Assembly (NCBI GenBank): GCA_030598125.1
Contig: JAUVQN010000018.1
Location: forward strand, 1-12,343
Length of the DNA stretch: 12,343 bases
DNA from: Coriobacteriia bacterium
GTDB taxonomy: Bacteria; Actinomycetota; Coriobacteriia; Anaerosomatales; JAUVQN01
Reading direction: 5' to 3'
Shown piece by piece: positions 6,762-12,343 of the stretch (within the stretch, counting starts at the first letter, position 1; every line of letters starts with the position of its first letter). The translations under genes and the position numbers were made by a program. A model generated the notes under the pieces. It was not told the origin of the DNA and made no database searches. It was given only the letters and a program-made list of their open reading frames with translations.

Positions 6762-7370
6762 TCAGCAGCTCGCGCCGCCTCCCGCGATCTCGAATCGCGC
6801 GAATCGCGCGATGCTCATGTTCTCGCCGAGCTTCGAGACCATCTCACCGAGGAGCTCCTCGACGGTGATATCGGGATTCTTGACGAAGGGCTGCTCGAGG
6901 AGACAGATCTCCTTGTAGTACTTCTCGAGACGCCCCTCGGCGATCTTGGCCTGGATGTTCTCCGGTTTGCCGGTCTCGGCGGCCTGCGCCATGTAGATGC
7001 TGGTCTCGTGTTCGACGACGTCCTCGGGGACCTCATCTCGAGAGACGCACGCGGGATTCGACGCCGCGATGTGCATGGCGACGTCCTTCGCGAATCCCTG
7101 GAAATCCTCGTTGCGGGCCACGAAGCCCGTTTCGCAGTCGACCTCGACGAGTACGCCGATCCTGCCGCCCGCGTGGATGTAGCTCGACACGGTTCCCTCG
7201 TTGGTGGCACGTCCCGCCTTCTTGGCGAGGTCGGCAAGACCCTTCGTGCGCAGAACGTCGACAGCCTGGTCTAGGTCGCCGTCGGTCTCCTTGAGCGCCG
7301 CCTTGCAGTCCATCATCCCGGCCCCGGTGCGCTCCCGGAGCTCCTTGACCATCGCTGCGGTGATCTCCAT
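6762..7370 (-). CDS. tsf: Elongation factor Ts, short form
   Basis: Guanine-nucleotide exchange factor that removes GDP from EF-Tu. The 202 residues begin with the UBA-like domain: VKELRERTGAGMMDCKAAL (8-26) is the EF-Tu-binding N-terminal module. The core follows with VEVDCETGFVARNEDF (75-90). The length is close to the roughly 200-residue Thermus-type short form and well below the E. coli protein (about 280), so the coiled-coil and C-terminal module of the long form are absent or reduced. At residue 82 the usual TDFV aspartate is glycine (codon GGC), an odd change at a contact residue. The ATG at 7370 is favoured over an upstream in-frame GTG because the family starts at MEITA and AAGGGAG lies 10 bases before. 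It follows rpsB after 81 bases and precedes a terminator-like hairpin. Confidence 0.96.
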   Translation of the reverse strand: MEITAAMVKELRERTGAGMMDCKAALKETDGDLDQAVDVLRTKGLADLAKKAGRATNEGTVSSYIHAGGRIGVLVEVDCETGFVARNEDFQGFAKDVAMHIAASNPACVSRDEVPEDVVEHETSIYMAQAAETGKPENIQAKIAEGRLEKYYKEICLLEQPFVKNPDITVEELLGEMVSKLGENMSIARFARFEIAGGGASC

Positions 7371-7390
7371 CTCTAGGTGACTCCCTTCGT

Positions 7391-7411
7391 CGGCGCGCAC
7401 GCGACGCGCCG
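7391..7411 (-). other. GC hairpin just upstream of the tsf ribosome binding site
   Basis: A 7-base-pair perfect stem (CGGCGCG with CGCGCCG) and a 7-base loop on the minus strand lies a few bases before the AAGGGAG of tsf. It could help keep the binding site open or pause the polymerase. At this GC content a stem of this size may also be chance. Confidence 0.3.
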
Positions 7412-7445
7412 GTGCATGCCTTCGACCCCCCAGGCCGGGCCGGCG

Positions 7446-7462
7446 CGGCGGTCACTCCGCCG
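7446..7462 (-). other. Hairpin enclosing the rpsB stop codon
   Basis: The minus strand reads CGGCGG, AGTGA, CCGCCG: a 6-base-pair perfect GC stem whose 5-base loop contains the rpsB TGA. It may affect polymerase or ribosome passage between rpsB and tsf. It has no T tract and so is not a standard terminator. Confidence 0.3.
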
Positions 7463-8414
7463 GTGCAGGATCCCCTTCTGCCGCATCCATCTGCTCGGTC
7501 GCGTCGAGTTCGGTCTCGCGACCTTCCTGCATGACCTCGCCGGAGGACTCGACCTCGACCTCAGAGACCGTCTCGGCCTCCGCGTTCGCTACGGCTTCGG
7601 CAGCTTCCGCTGCGACCTCGCCGACAGCGGCATCCGCTGCAGGTGCTGGAACGCTCTCTGCCACGAGGTCCGCTTTCGGGACCACGGTCGGCTGCGGAGT
7701 GGACGGGGTCGAGTCGACGGCCGTGCCGTCGTGCATGAGCTTGCCTTCGAGCGCCGCGTCGCCGAGCACTCGGCACATGAGGTTGACAGAGCGGATAGCG
7801 TCGTCGTTGCCAGGGATGACGTAGTCCACCTCGTCGGGGTCGCAGTTCGTGTCCACGAGCGCCACGATCGGGATCGTGAGCCGCCGCGCCTCCGCGACGG
7901 GGATCGCTTCCTTCTTCGTGTCGACCACGAAGATCGCCGCGGGCAGGTCGCCCATCTCGCGGATGCCCGAGAGGTTGCGGTCGAGCTTCTCCCGCTCGGC
8001 CTCGAGCTTGAGGACCTCCTTCTTGGGCAGAAGGTCGTAGTCGCCCTCGTCGCGCATGCGTTCGAGTTCGACGAGCCGGACGATGCGCTTGCGGATAGTC
8101 ACCCAGTTGGTGAGCATGCCGCCCAGCCAGCGCTGGTTCACGTACGGCTGCCCCGAGCGGAGCGCCTCGCGCTCGACGGCTTCCTGGGCCTGTTTCTTCG
8201 TCCCGACGAAGAGGACCTTGCCGCCGCGCGACGTGATGTCGCGGACGAAGCGGTAGGCGCGCTCGACTTCTCTCAGCGTGCGCTGAAGATCGACGATGTA
8301 GATCCCGTTGCGCTCCGTGAAGATGTACGGAGCCATCTTGGGGTTCCATCGGCGGGTCTGGTGTCCGAAGTGGACACCCGCCTCCAGCAGCTCTTTCATG
8401 GCGACAGCGGGCAT
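7452..8414 (-). CDS. rpsB: 30S ribosomal protein S2 with long acidic tail
   Basis: Component of the small ribosomal subunit, needed for S1 binding in many bacteria and for initiation. Residues 1-228 are canonical S2: KELLEAGVHFGHQTRRWNPKM (start 7), ERNGIYIVDLQRT (34-46), VLFVGTKKQAQ (68-78), YVNQRWLGGMLTNW (91-104), FVVDTKKE (162-169) and IPIVALVDTNCDPD (181-194). Residues 229-320 form a tail without S2 similarity, first rich in proline and threonine, then in alanine, glutamate and valine, and strongly acidic. It is probably disordered. The ATG at 8414 has AAGGAGAG about 9 bases upstream. A strong promoter and structured leader precede it. rpsB-tsf is the usual pair. An out-of-frame origin of the tail is unlikely because the frame stays open with normal high-GC codon use to the stop. 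Confidence 0.97.
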   Translation of the reverse strand: MPAVAMKELLEAGVHFGHQTRRWNPKMAPYIFTERNGIYIVDLQRTLREVERAYRFVRDITSRGGKVLFVGTKKQAQEAVEREALRSGQPYVNQRWLGGMLTNWVTIRKRIVRLVELERMRDEGDYDLLPKKEVLKLEAEREKLDRNLSGIREMGDLPAAIFVVDTKKEAIPVAEARRLTIPIVALVDTNCDPDEVDYVIPGNDDAIRSVNLMCRVLGDAALEGKLMHDGTAVDSTPSTPQPTVVPKADLVAESVPAPAADAAVGEVAAEAAEAVANAEAETVSEVEVESSGEVMQEGRETELDATEQMDAAEGDPAPAE

Positions 8415-8523
8415 GGTCGGTCACTCTCCTTCGGTTTCATGCCTCCGCCCGCGTCATCCCCTGTGGGCGCCACCGCATATGCGGCACCGGGCACCCGGGT
8501 CGGCGGACGTGCGTGTTCAGAGC
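8415..8523 (-). promoter_or_regulatory. Structured 5' leader of rpsB (candidate autoregulatory RNA)
   Basis: From the predicted start of transcription near 8523 to the rpsB ATG is about 109 bases. At 8465-8496 the minus strand can fold into an outer 7-base-pair stem (GGGTGCC with GGCGCCC, one G-U) enclosing a perfect inner hairpin CCGC-ATAT-GCGG at 8473-8484. AAGGAGAG close to the ATG is the ribosome binding site. S2 represses its own leader in E. coli; whether this one works alike is inference. Confidence 0.4.
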
Positions 8524-8735
8524 CTGCAGATTGTACCACAGGAGATGGCCTGGTCAACGGCGCATTGGGACCGGCTGGCGTCGCTCGCGCGAGGGTACAG
8601 GAACGTCCGAGCCAGGCCTAGAACTCTCTTCCGCACGACGGGCCGTGCGCCTCGTACGGTCCCGGCTCGCAGGGCTTGGATGCGAGTTCGAGGGTCATCG
8701 TGATAGATGCGGCGCAGGAGCTCGGTGTCGTCCAC
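8517..8735 (-). CDS. Doubtful small ORF between the sigma factor and rpsB
   Basis: A 72-codon GTG-started frame that I do not recognise. The first third (DDTELLRRIYHDDPRTRIQALRA) reads like a plausible helical protein. The rest is arginine-rich with more A- and T-ending codons than its neighbours, and the last fifteen or so codons lie over the -35 and -10 elements of the rpsB promoter. The frame is also open upstream of the GTG for at least 15 codons. The putative start is part of a strong hairpin (8734-8755), and the only purine-rich stretch, GGGGAG, is 12 bases away. It could be a small protein, a decayed gene end or chance open frame in GC-rich DNA. I would annotate it only as a possibility. 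Confidence 0.22.
   Translation of the reverse strand: MDDTELLRRIYHDDPRTRIQALRAGTVRGARPVVRKRVLGLARTFLYPRASDASRSQCAVDQAISCGTICRL
8530..8557 (-). promoter_or_regulatory. Promoter of rpsB (housekeeping sigma, extended -10)
   Basis: The minus strand has TTGACC (8552-8557) as -35 and TACAAT (8530-8535) as -10, separated by 16 bases. TGG immediately before the -10 gives the extended TGn element. Both boxes match the primary-sigma consensus at five of six positions. Transcription should begin near 8523. It lies in the only spacer above 300 bases and serves the rpsB-tsf pair. It is the clearest promoter in the window. Confidence 0.78.
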
Positions 8736-8755
8736 GGGGAGGACGGTCTCCCCGT
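8734..8755 (-). other. Hairpin downstream of the sigma factor gene
   Basis: Perfect 8-base-pair inverted repeat (ACGGGGAG and CTCCCCGT) with a 6-base loop, about 20 bases after the sigma gene stop. No T run follows, so it is at best a factor-dependent end or RNA 3' stabiliser. It also occludes the GTG of the doubtful small ORF. Confidence 0.35.
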
Positions 8756-8775
8756 CATCGGACCCTTGCCGGCTG

Positions 8776-9567
8776 TCACCTTGATGGCGTCGACGCGAGC
8801 GAAGCGTGGAGTCTCGCTCGTAGTCGCAGGACCGCCTTCGTGTGCAACTGGCTCACCCTCGACTCAGTCACCCCGAGGATCTCCCCGATCTCCTTCAAGG
8901 TCAGTCCTTCGTAGTAGTAGAGCGCGATCACCGTCTTCTCGCGGTCTGGCAGCCTCTCGATAGCCTCCGCGAGGATGTCCTTCATCTCGACGCTCTCGAA
9001 GAGCTCGACCGGATTGGGAGCCGCGTCGTCGGCGACGGTGTTCAGGAGCGACGAGCTGTCCTCGCGGTCCGTGCCGCTCGGCCAGAGCTCCTCGCAGGAG
9101 ATCACGGTCGTGTAGGAGAGCTTGGTGAAGATGTTGTGCAGGTCCTTCTCGGAGATGTCGAGCTCCTTCGCGAGCTCGGCGTCGCTCGGCTCGCGCCTGA
9201 GCCGACCCTCGAGTGTGATGTAGGCGCGCTCGATCTCGCGAGCTTTGGCCCGGACGGACCGAGGCACCCAGTCCAGCGCTCTGAGCTCGTCGAGGATCGC
9301 GCCCTTGATGCGAGCGATCGCATAGGTCTCGAACTTGATCCCGCGTTCGAGATCGAACTTCTCGATGGCGTCGATGAGGCCGAAGATGCCGTACGAGATC
9401 AGGTCGCCCCCCTCCACGGACTGTGGGAGGTTGGCCGATATCCTGCCGGCGACGTACTTCACCAGCGGGGAGTAGTTGAGGATGAGGTGCTCTCGGGCGT
9501 CGGCGTCGCCCGTGCCTTTGTATTCTTCCCAGAGGGAAGTGACGTCGGTGCGGGACTCTCGATTCAT
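8776..9567 (-). CDS. whiG: RNA polymerase sigma factor, WhiG/FliA family
   Basis: Group 3 sigma-28 type factor. It directs RNA polymerase to motility promoters in flagellate bacteria, or to sporulation promoters in Streptomyces (WhiG). The 263 residues contain sigma region 2 (about 30-100) with NYSPLVKYVAGRI, GGDLISYGIFGLIDAIEKFD and FETYAIARIKGAILDELRALDW; region 3 (about 105-155) with VRAKAREIERAY; and region 4 (about 195-252) with LPDREKTVIALYYYEGLTLKEIG and a helix-turn-helix at GVTESRVSQLHTKAV. It resembles Streptomyces WhiG more than Bacillus SigD as I recall them, especially in LDWVPRSVR and YYYEGLTL. The ATG at 9567 has GGGGAG 7 bases before and lies 21 bases after the xerC stop, so it probably shares that transcript. 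No flagellar or anti-sigma gene is seen in the window, so the regulon is unknown. Confidence 0.93.
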   Translation of the reverse strand: MNRESRTDVTSLWEEYKGTGDADAREHLILNYSPLVKYVAGRISANLPQSVEGGDLISYGIFGLIDAIEKFDLERGIKFETYAIARIKGAILDELRALDWVPRSVRAKAREIERAYITLEGRLRREPSDAELAKELDISEKDLHNIFTKLSYTTVISCEELWPSGTDREDSSSLLNTVADDAAPNPVELFESVEMKDILAEAIERLPDREKTVIALYYYEGLTLKEIGEILGVTESRVSQLHTKAVLRLRARLHASLASTPSR

Positions 9568-9588
9568 CCGGAGGCTCCCCTGCTGCAG

Positions 9589-10491
9589 CTACGCTCTCGG
9601 ATGGGCGCCGCCGTGCGTCTTTCGAAGCCGCGCCGTACTCACGTGAGTATAAATCTGCGTGGTAGACAGCGCAATGTGACCCAGCAGCTCCTGCACGGAT
9701 CTGAGGTCGGCCCCCCGTTCCAGAAGATGGGTGGCGAAGGTGTGCCTGAGCATGTGTGGCGTCACGGCGGCACTCTCCGCCGTACGACTCACGTGCTTGT
9801 CGATGAGCCGACGCACACCGCCGGGCGTCAGGCGGGTACCGCTGCGATTCAGGAACACGGCGTCGGGCTCTCTCCCTTTGTCGAGCGCCGGGCGGCCCGC
9901 CCCGAGGTACGCACGCAGGCGCTCGACGGCACGGCGATGGACGGGCACGATGCGCTCGCGGGACCCCTTGCCGAGCACCCTGACGGCGCCGTCGGCGAAG
10001 TCCACGTCCTCGATGTCCAGCCCCGTGAGCTCGCTGACGCGGATCCCCGTCGCGTAGAGGAGCTCTAGTATGGCCCGGTCTCGGAGACCGGCCGGCGTGT
10101 CGTCGGGCGGTGTTTCCAGGAGCGCATCGAGCACGCGGGGAGACACCGTCCTCGGAAGGCGCGGCGACTTGCGCTGACTGGACAGCACGGTGGCGGGGTT
10201 CTCCTCGAGCCTCCCCCGTTCGACCTCTGACGCATAGAAGGATCTCACCGAGGAGAGTCTCCGAGCGAGCGTGGTCCTGGCGTAGCCGGCACGTTGCTGC
10301 TCGGCCAGATAGATCCTGAGATCACGGTGTGTCAGAGCCAGCGGGTCATGGCCGTGCCGCTCAGCCCACTCGCCGAACACACGCAGGTCAGCGGCGTAGG
10401 CGCGGATCGTGTGCGGAGACAGGCCGCGCTCGACGCGGAGCCTGACGAGGAAGCCATCCACCCGCAGCGCGAAGTCTCCGGTCACGCTCAC
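9589..10491 (-). CDS. xerC: Tyrosine recombinase XerC
   Basis: Site-specific recombinase that resolves chromosome dimers at dif with a XerD partner. The 300 residues have the usual length. The N-terminal SAM-like core-binding domain (about 5-90) includes RGLSPHTIRAYAADLRVF. The catalytic domain holds all key residues: Arg151 in ATGIRVSEL, Lys175 in GKGSRER, His246 and Arg249 in HMLRHTFATHLL, His272 in LGHIALSTTQIYTHV and the nucleophile Tyr281. The frame is open far upstream inside trmFO, but this is shadow sequence. The GTG at 10491 overlaps the trmFO stop (GTGA) with AGGA 6 bases before; a second GTG at 10485 is possible. Its place after trmFO matches the trmFO-xerC pair of Bacillota and argues for a chromosomal XerC rather than a mobile-element integrase. 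XerC versus XerD cannot be settled by sequence alone. Confidence 0.92.
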   Translation of the reverse strand: MSVTGDFALRVDGFLVRLRVERGLSPHTIRAYAADLRVFGEWAERHGHDPLALTHRDLRIYLAEQQRAGYARTTLARRLSSVRSFYASEVERGRLEENPATVLSSQRKSPRLPRTVSPRVLDALLETPPDDTPAGLRDRAILELLYATGIRVSELTGLDIEDVDFADGAVRVLGKGSRERIVPVHRRAVERLRAYLGAGRPALDKGREPDAVFLNRSGTRLTPGGVRRLIDKHVSRTAESAAVTPHMLRHTFATHLLERGADLRSVQELLGHIALSTTQIYTHVSTARLRKTHGGAHPRA

Positions 10492-11855
10492 GGGAGGTCC
10501 TGTCGTCCCGACAGTGCGGTCGTGTGCCTCGAGCAGTCGAGCAGGTCGGAGCGCTCGGTCGCGTGCGCGCGGAGCGCCTCGTTCGCTCGCGACGCGTAGG
10601 CCTCGTAGCGTCTCCTTTTGCCGCTGACGGGCGGATCCAGCGGTGGGACGAGCCCGAAGTTGACGTGCATCGGCTGATACGGCGACGTCTCCGGATCCGT
10701 GGCATACGCTACGAGGGCGCCGAGGACGGTCTCGTTCGGGAGGATGAAGGCGGGCCTCCCGAGGCGCGTCGCCGCGAGGTTGACACCGGCAAGCAGACCG
10801 GTAGCCGCCGCCTCGAGGTAGCCCTCGGTGCCCGTGAGCTGGCCCGCGACCCAGACGCGTGGGTGTGCCCTCAGACGCAGCGAGGCGTCCAGGAGCCGGG
10901 GAGCGTCCAGGAAGGTGTTGCGATGCATGACGCCGTAGCGGACGAACTCGGCGTCGGCGAGAGCTGGGACCATGCGGAAGACGCGGCGCTGCTCCCCGAA
11001 GGTGAGGTTGGTCTGGAAGCCGACGAGGTTGTACGCGCTCGCCTCGGAGTTCTCGGCGCGGAGCTGGACCACCGCGAAGGGACGCGCACCCGTCCGCGGA
11101 TCCTCGAGGCCCACCGGCTTCATCGACCCGAAGGTGAGGGCGTCGTGGGCGCGACGCGCGGTCTCCTCCACGGGTTCGCACCCGGCGAAGAGCTCGCGTC
11201 CTTCGAAGGACCGCGCGACGACCCGCTCCGCCGATACGAGCGCTTCCCGGAAGGCTGTGAACTCCTCCTCGTCGAGTGGGCAGTTCACGTAGTCGGCGCC
11301 CCCGCCTTTGCCGTACCTCGAGGCCGCGAAGGACCTCTCGGGGTCCACGCTGTCCGCGTCCACGATCGGCGAGGCGGCGTCGAAGAAGGCCAGGCGCTCC
11401 GGTCCTGCGAGCTCTGAGAGCGCACCCTCGAAGGCATGGGAGGTGAGGGGTCCGGTGGAGACGACGACATCACCTACGGGGACGGCGGTCTCCTCGCGTC
11501 GCTCGACCGACACGAGCGGATGGGACGAGATGCGGCGCGTGACCTCACGAGAGAAGCGCTCTCGGTCGACCGCGAGGGCGCTTCCCGCGGGGATGGCCGT
11601 GTCGCGGGCGACCGACAACACGATGCTGCCGAGAGTCTCGAGTTCGCGCTTGAGCGCGCCCGCTGCGGTGTCGGGGTCCTCTCCCTTGAGGGAGTTCGAG
11701 CACACGAGCTCCGCGAAATCGCCCGTCTTGTGGGCGGGCCCCATGACTCGCGGGCGCATCTCCACGAGCCGGACCGGGACGCCGCGCGATGCGAGCTGCC
11801 AGGCCGCCTCACTACCAGCGAGCCCGGCACCGACCACGACCGCGGTCTCCCGCAC
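10488..11855 (-). CDS. trmFO: Methylenetetrahydrofolate-tRNA-(uracil-5-)-methyltransferase TrmFO
   Basis: FAD- and folate-dependent enzyme that makes 5-methyluridine at position 54 of tRNA, replacing the SAM-dependent TrmA. The 455 residues begin with the FAD-binding VVVGAGLAGSEAAWQLA (6-22) and LVEMRP (30-35). TGDFAELVCSNSLKG (44-58) contains Cys52, and ELFAGCEPVEE (221-231) contains Cys226, the two cysteines implicated in catalysis in the family. Other blocks are GPLTSHAFEG (135-144), YGKGGGADYVNCPL (181-194), TFGSMKPVGL (241-250), YNLVGFQTNL (275-284) and the C-terminal VAGQLTGTEGYLEAAATGLLAG (337-358). The frame is open upstream into the spacer and dprA, but homology and GGGAGG, a few bases before, fix the GTG at 11855. 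Older annotations call it gid. It overlaps xerC by four bases and has its own candidate promoter. Confidence 0.95.
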   Translation of the reverse strand: MRETAVVVGAGLAGSEAAWQLASRGVPVRLVEMRPRVMGPAHKTGDFAELVCSNSLKGEDPDTAAGALKRELETLGSIVLSVARDTAIPAGSALAVDRERFSREVTRRISSHPLVSVERREETAVPVGDVVVSTGPLTSHAFEGALSELAGPERLAFFDAASPIVDADSVDPERSFAASRYGKGGGADYVNCPLDEEEFTAFREALVSAERVVARSFEGRELFAGCEPVEETARRAHDALTFGSMKPVGLEDPRTGARPFAVVQLRAENSEASAYNLVGFQTNLTFGEQRRVFRMVPALADAEFVRYGVMHRNTFLDAPRLLDASLRLRAHPRVWVAGQLTGTEGYLEAAATGLLAGVNLAATRLGRPAFILPNETVLGALVAYATDPETSPYQPMHVNFGLVPPLDPPVSGKRRRYEAYASRANEALRAHATERSDLLDCSRHTTALSGRQDLP

Positions 11856-11890
11856 GCGACCTCCCGTTTCGGCCCCGACCTTCCGGGTGC

Positions 11891-11918
11891 ATCTTAGCGC
11901 AGCCGGCGGCCTCGACAA
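11891..11918 (-). promoter_or_regulatory. Candidate promoter of trmFO
   Basis: The minus strand has TTGTCG (11913-11918) as -35 and TAAGAT (11891-11896) as -10, 16 bases apart, in the 85-base gap after dprA. Each box matches four of six consensus positions. The start of transcription would be near 11884, giving a leader of about 30 bases. This would make trmFO-xerC-sigma a unit partly independent of dprA. It is weaker than the rpsB promoter. Confidence 0.5.
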
Positions 11919-11940
11919 GAGTGTCGCGAGGCTCCGACGT

Positions 11941-12343
11941 CTATCGATCGGGGCGTCGGCCGGCCCCGTAGCGTCCGTCGGGATAACGGGCGACCCTGCC
12001 TTGCGCCTCCAGGAGCGCGATTCGACGGAGGACTTCGACGATGTCCATCGCAAGGGCGCGCGCGAGGGAATCCGGCGACATGGGATCGGCCAGCAATGCA
12101 CGCTCGACGGGGTCCGACGCCTGCCGTCCCCCCTCCTGGGAGGCGATGGGCGAACCGAGGAGAAGCCCGGACGCGGCCAGCGCGTCCTCCAAATCGTCCT
12201 CGCTGGTGATGGGTGTGGCTCCTTGGCGGATGAGGCGGTCGGTGCCTGCGGACCCGACCGAGAAGATGGAGCCGGGGACCGCGAGGACCTCCCTTCTGGC
12301 CTCCAACGCGTGGTCCGCCGTGGAGAACGTCCCGCTCGGCAGG
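11941..12343 (-). CDS. dprA: DNA processing protein DprA, C-terminal part (cut by window edge)
   Basis: Only the last 133 residues lie in the window; the start is beyond 12343. DprA loads RecA on incoming single-stranded DNA in transformation and is also found in bacteria not known to be competent. Visible is the end of the Rossmann-like domain: SGTFSTADHALEARREVLAVPGS, then GTDRLIRQGATPI (about residues 33-45 of the visible part). After a linker comes a winged-helix-like C-terminal domain (about 80-126) with DSLARALAMDIVEVLRRIALLEAQGRV. A TTG near the edge opens a shorter frame but is not the start, since family residues continue upstream to the edge. The order dprA then trmFO-xerC is as in Bacillota, but the topA that usually lies between them there is absent. 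Confidence 0.93.
   Translation of the reverse strand, partial: LPSGTFSTADHALEARREVLAVPGSIFSVGSAGTDRLIRQGATPITSEDDLEDALAASGLLLGSPIASQEGGRQASDPVERALLADPMSPDSLARALAMDIVEVLRRIALLEAQGRVARYPDGRYGAGRRPDR

Noticed and set aside
6792..6809. Tandem 9-base repeat GAATCGCGC in the tsf 3' part
   Set aside because: It encodes the repeated Arg-Phe of ARFARFE, a normal EF-Ts C-terminal sequence, so it is not an independent element.
7377..8621. Plus-strand open frame opposite rpsB
   Set aside because: Antisense shadow; it also runs across the rpsB promoter and leader without any protein-like feature.
8842..10068. Long plus-strand open frame opposite the sigma factor and xerC
   Set aside because: It mirrors well-supported genes on the other strand. 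GC-rich third positions keep antisense frames open, and its composition (rich in D, R, V, H, L) matches no family I know.
9589..10491. Tyrosine recombinase as sign of a mobile element
   Set aside because: The length, motifs and tight coupling to trmFO fit chromosomal XerC. No attachment-site repeats, excisionase or phage genes are nearby.
10492..11181. Upstream extension of the xerC frame into trmFO
   Set aside because: Arginine-rich out-of-frame reading of trmFO. XerC homology starts only at the GTG near 10491.
1..12343. CRISPR array, tRNA, rRNA or insertion sequence
   Set aside because: No spaced direct repeats, cloverleaf with TTCAA-type arm, rRNA segment or transposase was found on reading both strands.

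Overview
The window is GC-rich DNA from a bacterial chromosome. It carries one unbroken run of housekeeping genes, all on the minus strand, so transcription runs from position 12343 down to position 1. In transcription order they are dprA (cut by the right edge), trmFO, xerC, a WhiG/FliA-type sigma factor, a doubtful small ORF, rpsB, tsf, pyrH, frr, uppS, cdsA, dxr, a site-2 protease (rseP/rip1 type) and ispG. No tRNA, rRNA, CRISPR array, insertion sequence or phage gene was seen.

Organism (inference): gene order and protein features point to Actinomycetota, probably a deep branch near Coriobacteriia rather than a classical Streptomyces or Mycobacterium. The sigma factor reads like Streptomyces WhiG and lies next to rpsB-tsf-pyrH-frr-cdsA, as in actinomycetes. 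The trmFO-xerC pair after dprA recalls Bacillota. Seven of the thirteen recognised starts visible in the window are GTG, as expected at high GC.

Layout. 12343-8776: DNA processing (DprA), folate-dependent tRNA methylation (TrmFO), chromosome dimer resolution (XerC) and the sigma factor, tightly packed, with a likely promoter before trmFO. 8775-8415: a 361-base spacer holding a doubtful 72-codon ORF, a strong promoter with an extended -10 element, and a structured leader before rpsB. 8414-6762: rpsB and tsf, followed by a terminator-like hairpin at 6700-6730. 6652-2606: pyrH, frr, uppS, cdsA and dxr, coupled by overlapping or nearly touching stop and start codons. 2527-115: the protease and ispG, each preceded by a gap of about 70 bases without a clear promoter, then two hairpins at 57-109 that may end the transcript.

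Function: ribosomal protein S2, EF-Ts and ribosome recycling factor serve translation. PyrH makes UDP for nucleic acids and wall precursors. Dxr and IspG are MEP-pathway steps supplying the isoprenoid units that UppS builds into the undecaprenyl carrier lipid. CdsA makes CDP-diacylglycerol for phospholipids, and the site-2 protease acts in the same membrane. The window thus couples growth-related translation to envelope lipid supply.

The most unusual points are a winged-helix-like insert in the cytoplasmic part of the site-2 protease, loss of the usual aspartate in the EF-Ts TDFV motif, and the structured rpsB leader. No wholly new system is evident.
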